DNA from: a virus
Reading direction: 5' to 3' (one strand)
Virus record (IMG/VR): IMGVR_UViG_3300028233_000199
Location: 1 to 25,366 of that record
Length of the DNA stretch: 25,366 nt
In this document: positions 23,015 through 25,366 of the stretch, in pieces
Layout: each line of letters begins with the position of its first letter
Position numbering within the stretch: the stretch's first letter is position 1
Position numbers and translations under genes: made by a program
Notes under the pieces: generated by a model
Database searches by the model: none
Told to the model about the DNA's origin: nothing
Seen by the model: only the letters and a program-made list of their open reading frames with translations

Positions 23015-23022
23015 TATAAATA
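23015..23022 (+). promoter_or_regulatory. T4-type late promoter TATAAATA
   Basis: An exact late box in the 74-base gap before the 637-residue protein. A TATAAT lies just upstream (23007-23012) without a good -35 partner. Confidence 0.68.
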
Positions 23023-23055
23023 TAAAACAATCAATTAACAATGGGATTACTTTAA

Positions 23056-24969
23056 ATGAATATAAAAGAACAAGAAATTATCGAGAAATTTATTTCTGAG
23101 GCATCAACCGCTGATTACGCAAAGCTTTCTACAAAAGAATTAAAAGATTTGTTAAGTATCTTCAAAAACGTTGGAAGATCAGCAGCAAAGCCAATATTGC
23201 GTTCTATTAGTGCAGAGCTTAATAGTCGCCTAAAAGAAAATTCCGAAGAGCTTGAAGAAGCTAAAGTAGTTCCATTTAAGAAGCTTGAACAAGCTTGGAC
23301 CAGAACAAACGGCGATAAAGCCAAACAAGCAAAGCTTATTAAAAAGCATGATTTAAAGAAGCTTATTTCCTCTGTCCGTCCTGGAGAAATTAAACTTGGC
23401 ATTAAAAATAAGCTATTAGGAACAACAAAGGCTGCAACTGCGGTTGGATTAGATTTAGATGATGAGTTGATTTTTATTACAAATAATCCTCTTAAAATCA
23501 TTTACCCTAAAAAGAGCACTCGTCGTCCTGAAGGAGAAGAGATTAAGGAATCAACAGTTGTAAAGGATGTTAAAACTCTTCGATTTGAAAAAATAGTATC
23601 CCTTACAATTAAAGAAGACTGCGAAGATATTATCGAATCTTTTATTAGTGAATCTAATCTTGAAGTTGATTCTACTCCAGCTCAAATCCGAACAGCATAT
23701 AAGACATATAGTCTTAGCGAATCAGCTGCCAATTTACGTAAGCTAAAAGAAGCTTCTGCTTCAGATATTAAAAAGGTCCTAGCGGCAGCGAAAAAGGCTG
23801 GTGGCACGGTTAAAGGAAATCAAATCGATTTTGGCATGGGTGCAGTAATCGATGTATCTATTGAAAAAGGTAAAATTAAGCTCGATGCTGGTTTATCTAA
23901 CGGAGTAGAATACTTTAAAAATGCTAAAGATGCCATCATGGCATTTGAATCAGTTGAACTTGAAGAAGCAGTCAAATGGTGGACAGTTACTATTACTAAG
24001 AAAACTGGTAAACTTTTTAAAGGACAAACGGTTGATGTGAAAGCAAGTAACTCTGCTCAAGCTATTAAGAAAGGTCTTAAGCAAATGAAGGCTGATCCAA
24101 TGACTGTACCAAGCGATAGTGTTGATGCAGTATTAGGAGAATCTGTCGAGCTTGAAGAAGCTAAAATACCAAGTTCTAATATATCTAAATTTTCAAGTCC
24201 TCAAGCAGCGAAGCGAGCAGCTTCAAAACAGAAATATAAAACTCAAATATTTATGGGTGATGATGGCTTGTTTTGGGTTCCTTCAACAAACAAAGAAGCA
24301 GGACAGTTGAAAAAAGATGGATATGAAGTATACGAATCAGCTGATCTTGAAGAAGCAATCAAAGTTAAGACTCATAAAGGCATGTTTTCTATGAAAAAGG
24401 GAGAAGAATCCCTAAGAAAGTGGGTTGATGGAATAGTGATCATGAGCGACGCTGTAAAGAAGAATCAACGCAAAACTGTTGCGCAGAATATTGTTAAAGC
24501 AATTGAATCTGGTAAGATTAAGAATGCTGATCTAACACAAGATCTCGGCGCTCTTATTGGTATTAAATCACCAAAAGGTATGGAAGCACCAGCTAATACA
24601 GTAAAAGCTAAATTAAAAGATCTTGGTTTGAATGAAGCTAAGAACGACACTCAGAAAGATATCGAATCATTGAAGAAAATGATCAAGAATCCTGATCCCA
24701 AGAGAGTTAAATCGTATGGTGGTACTAAATACGTTGATATGCTAAAGAGCAAATTGGCTAAGTTACAAGAATCAACTGAGCTTGAAGAAGCAAACAATAG
24801 ACTTGTAGCTCACAGTCCAGCTGCAGCCCAGAGACTCATTAAAAAACTCAAGAATAAATTTAGTGGATATTCGTGGGATCAACGAATTAAAGGCAATGAA
24901 GTCATTTATCCAATGGAGCCTCACATTATTAGATTCATTAAAAAACAACCAGAGGTCGCAACTATTTAA
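23056..24969 (+). CDS. Putative prohead-internal polyprotein with repeated ELEEA junctions
   Basis: 637 residues, Lys/Ala/Glu-rich, helical and without membrane segments. It begins with a capsid-targeting-like helix ending I13-S-E15-Ala. The same junction recurs: L66-E-E-A, L302-E-E-A, L366-E-E-A, L431-E-E-A and L576-E-E-A, each preceded by an acidic residue and mostly by E-S-x. Related sites are I197-S-E-S, L230-K-E-A and L525-N-E-A. They split the chain into small units, mostly 50-95 residues (305-368, 369-433, 434-527, 528-578, 579-637). The rule (L/I)-x-E then small residue is that of T4 gp21. Some units look like distinct small domains (W-W-T-V-T-I-T-K-K; F-W-V-P-S-T-N). No enzyme motif found. 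Scaffold or internal-protein role is inferred. Confidence 0.65.
   Translation: MNIKEQEIIEKFISEASTADYAKLSTKELKDLLSIFKNVGRSAAKPILRSISAELNSRLKENSEELEEAKVVPFKKLEQAWTRTNGDKAKQAKLIKKHDLKKLISSVRPGEIKLGIKNKLLGTTKAATAVGLDLDDELIFITNNPLKIIYPKKSTRRPEGEEIKESTVVKDVKTLRFEKIVSLTIKEDCEDIIESFISESNLEVDSTPAQIRTAYKTYSLSESAANLRKLKEASASDIKKVLAAAKKAGGTVKGNQIDFGMGAVIDVSIEKGKIKLDAGLSNGVEYFKNAKDAIMAFESVELEEAVKWWTVTITKKTGKLFKGQTVDVKASNSAQAIKKGLKQMKADPMTVPSDSVDAVLGESVELEEAKIPSSNISKFSSPQAAKRAASKQKYKTQIFMGDDGLFWVPSTNKEAGQLKKDGYEVYESADLEEAIKVKTHKGMFSMKKGEESLRKWVDGIVIMSDAVKKNQRKTVAQNIVKAIESGKIKNADLTQDLGALIGIKSPKGMEAPANTVKAKLKDLGLNEAKNDTQKDIESLKKMIKNPDPKRVKSYGGTKYVDMLKSKLAKLQESTELEEANNRLVAHSPAAAQRLIKKLKNKFSGYSWDQRIKGNEVIYPMEPHIIRFIKKQPEVATI
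23242..24797 (+). repeat. Interspersed short repeat encoding (E)S-x-(E/D)-L-E-E-A
   Basis: Five near-identical stretches with the core CTTGAAGAAGC lie at about 23242, 23947, 24139, 24334 and 24770, most preceded by GAATC. All are in frame and encode the same junction peptide between otherwise unrelated segments. Confidence 0.8.
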
Positions 24970-24991
24970 TTCAAACATCTAACTCCTTACA

Positions 24992-25303
24992 ATGGGAAAC
25001 ATGAACTCTTCCGAAAAAACTCGTTTAGATAGGATCGAAGAAAAGATCGATAAGATGGCAGATGCTATCATTGCTCTTGCTAGAGCAGAAGAAAAGATCA
25101 CAAATCTAGATGAAACAACAAGAATTATCTTAAAGCGCATGGTTGCTCAAGAAGAGCGCTTGAGGCATGTTGAACAACAACAAGCTGATGCTGAAGGAAC
25201 ACTAAAGACAGTCAAGTCCATTGCTTGGACATTTGTATCAGCAATTATTACTGGTTTAGGTGGAGCTATACTCTGGATGATTGGATTTCCAGCTGATAAA
25301 TAA
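24992..25303 (+). CDS. Small coiled-coil protein with C-terminal membrane segment (holin-like)
   Basis: 103 residues; a second ATG three codons in is an alternative start. Residues 5-70 are charged and heptad-like (R-L-D-R-I-E-E-K-I-D-K-M), typical of a coiled coil. A single hydrophobic segment follows at about 76-97 (A-W-T-F-V-S-A-I-I-T-G-L-G-G-A-I-L-W-M-I), ending in a short P-A-D-K tail. This layout resembles XhlA-type hemolysin/holin-associated proteins of phages. It could also anchor or gate another lysis or virion protein. No Shine-Dalgarno and no late box in the short gap upstream, so read-through from 23015 is likely. Lysis role is a guess from topology. Confidence 0.6.
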   Translation: MGNMNSSEKTRLDRIEEKIDKMADAIIALARAEEKITNLDETTRIILKRMVAQEERLRHVEQQQADAEGTLKTVKSIAWTFVSAIITGLGGAILWMIGFPADK

Positions 25304-25331
25304 ATTTTAATAACACATATCACAAACTACT

Positions 25332-25366
25332 ATGAATTTAAATGACAAATTAACACAAGAATTGGC
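25332..25366 (+). CDS. Start of a gene cut by the window edge
   Basis: An ATG at 25332 opens a frame M-N-L-N-D-K-L-T-Q-E-L that stays open to the end of the window (11 codons). The tight spacing to the previous gene (28 bases) makes it likely to be real. Nothing can be said about its function. Confidence 0.4.
   Translation, partial: MNLNDKLTQEL

Noticed and set aside
23115-23501. Minus-strand open frame of 128 codons
   Set aside because: Antisense to the polyprotein gene, with Ser/Phe-rich shadow composition and no promoter.
1-25366. tRNA genes, CRISPR arrays, insertion sequences, integrase or attachment sites
   Set aside because: I looked for cloverleaf-like segments, spaced direct repeats, transposase motifs and inverted-repeat ends in the gaps and found none; the gaps are too short to hold most of these.

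Overview
The window is a gene-dense, AT-rich stretch of a T4-superfamily myovirus genome. Every gene I can support is on the + strand, and most are spaced by a few bases or overlap. The placement rests on several recognisable T4-type proteins: DNA polymerase gp43 (1671-4148), dCMP hydroxymethylase gp42 (6959-7702), dCMP deaminase (8492-8926), UvsX (13400-14434) and the gp41 helicase (14704-16065). Exact TATAAATA late promoters lie ahead of putative virion genes. An Hsp20 gene, an all-alpha NTP pyrophosphohydrolase and an archaeo-eukaryotic-type primase in the gp61 role suggest a marine, cyanophage- or pelagiphage-like relative rather than a coliphage. The host cannot be named from this sequence.

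Layout. (1) 1-1620: Hsp20, a terminator, then a late-promoter-driven LRR/Ig-like repeat protein. (2) 1635-5536: polymerase, NTP pyrophosphohydrolase, primase. (3) 5600-6915: four small genes, including a GNAT acetyltransferase. (4) 6924-13340: a nucleotide and DNA-modification block. It holds dCMP hydroxymethylase, a PD-(D/E)XK-like nuclease, a DUF1599/Nmad1-like protein, dCMP deaminase, two candidate base-hypermodification proteins, a PLP-dependent fold-type-II enzyme and an SGNH-like protein. (5) 13348-16535: UvsX, a small acidic protein, gp41 helicase, SprT-like metallopeptidase. (6) 16548-24969: a late module of putative prohead-internal proteins, several with a T4-like capsid-targeting N terminus, including a KxDG ligase-like enzyme, a pol-beta-type nucleotidyltransferase and a giant fusion. 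(7) 24992-25366: a holin-like small protein and the start of another gene.

How the genes fit together. The hydroxymethylase keeps the Asp that selects cytosine, and it sits with a dCMP deaminase and an NTP pyrophosphohydrolase, so the phage probably makes 5-hydroxymethylcytosine DNA. The genes from 9224 to 13340 may decorate that base further. The late module looks like a cargo set placed in the capsid with the DNA. Its members carry FKxF(L/I)-type N termini and (L/I)-x-E cleavage sites expected for a T4 gp21-type prohead protease, and two of them look like polyproteins cut into small domains.

Two control patterns stand out. Eight sigma70-type promoters share nearly identical geometry (-35, 16-17 bp, TATAAT), and in five the start codon lies only 6-9 bases beyond the -10 box, so the mRNAs should be leaderless or nearly so. 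Canonical Shine-Dalgarno sites are rare throughout. I saw no tRNA, CRISPR array, insertion sequence or attachment site. No gene-free stretch exceeds about 135 bases.
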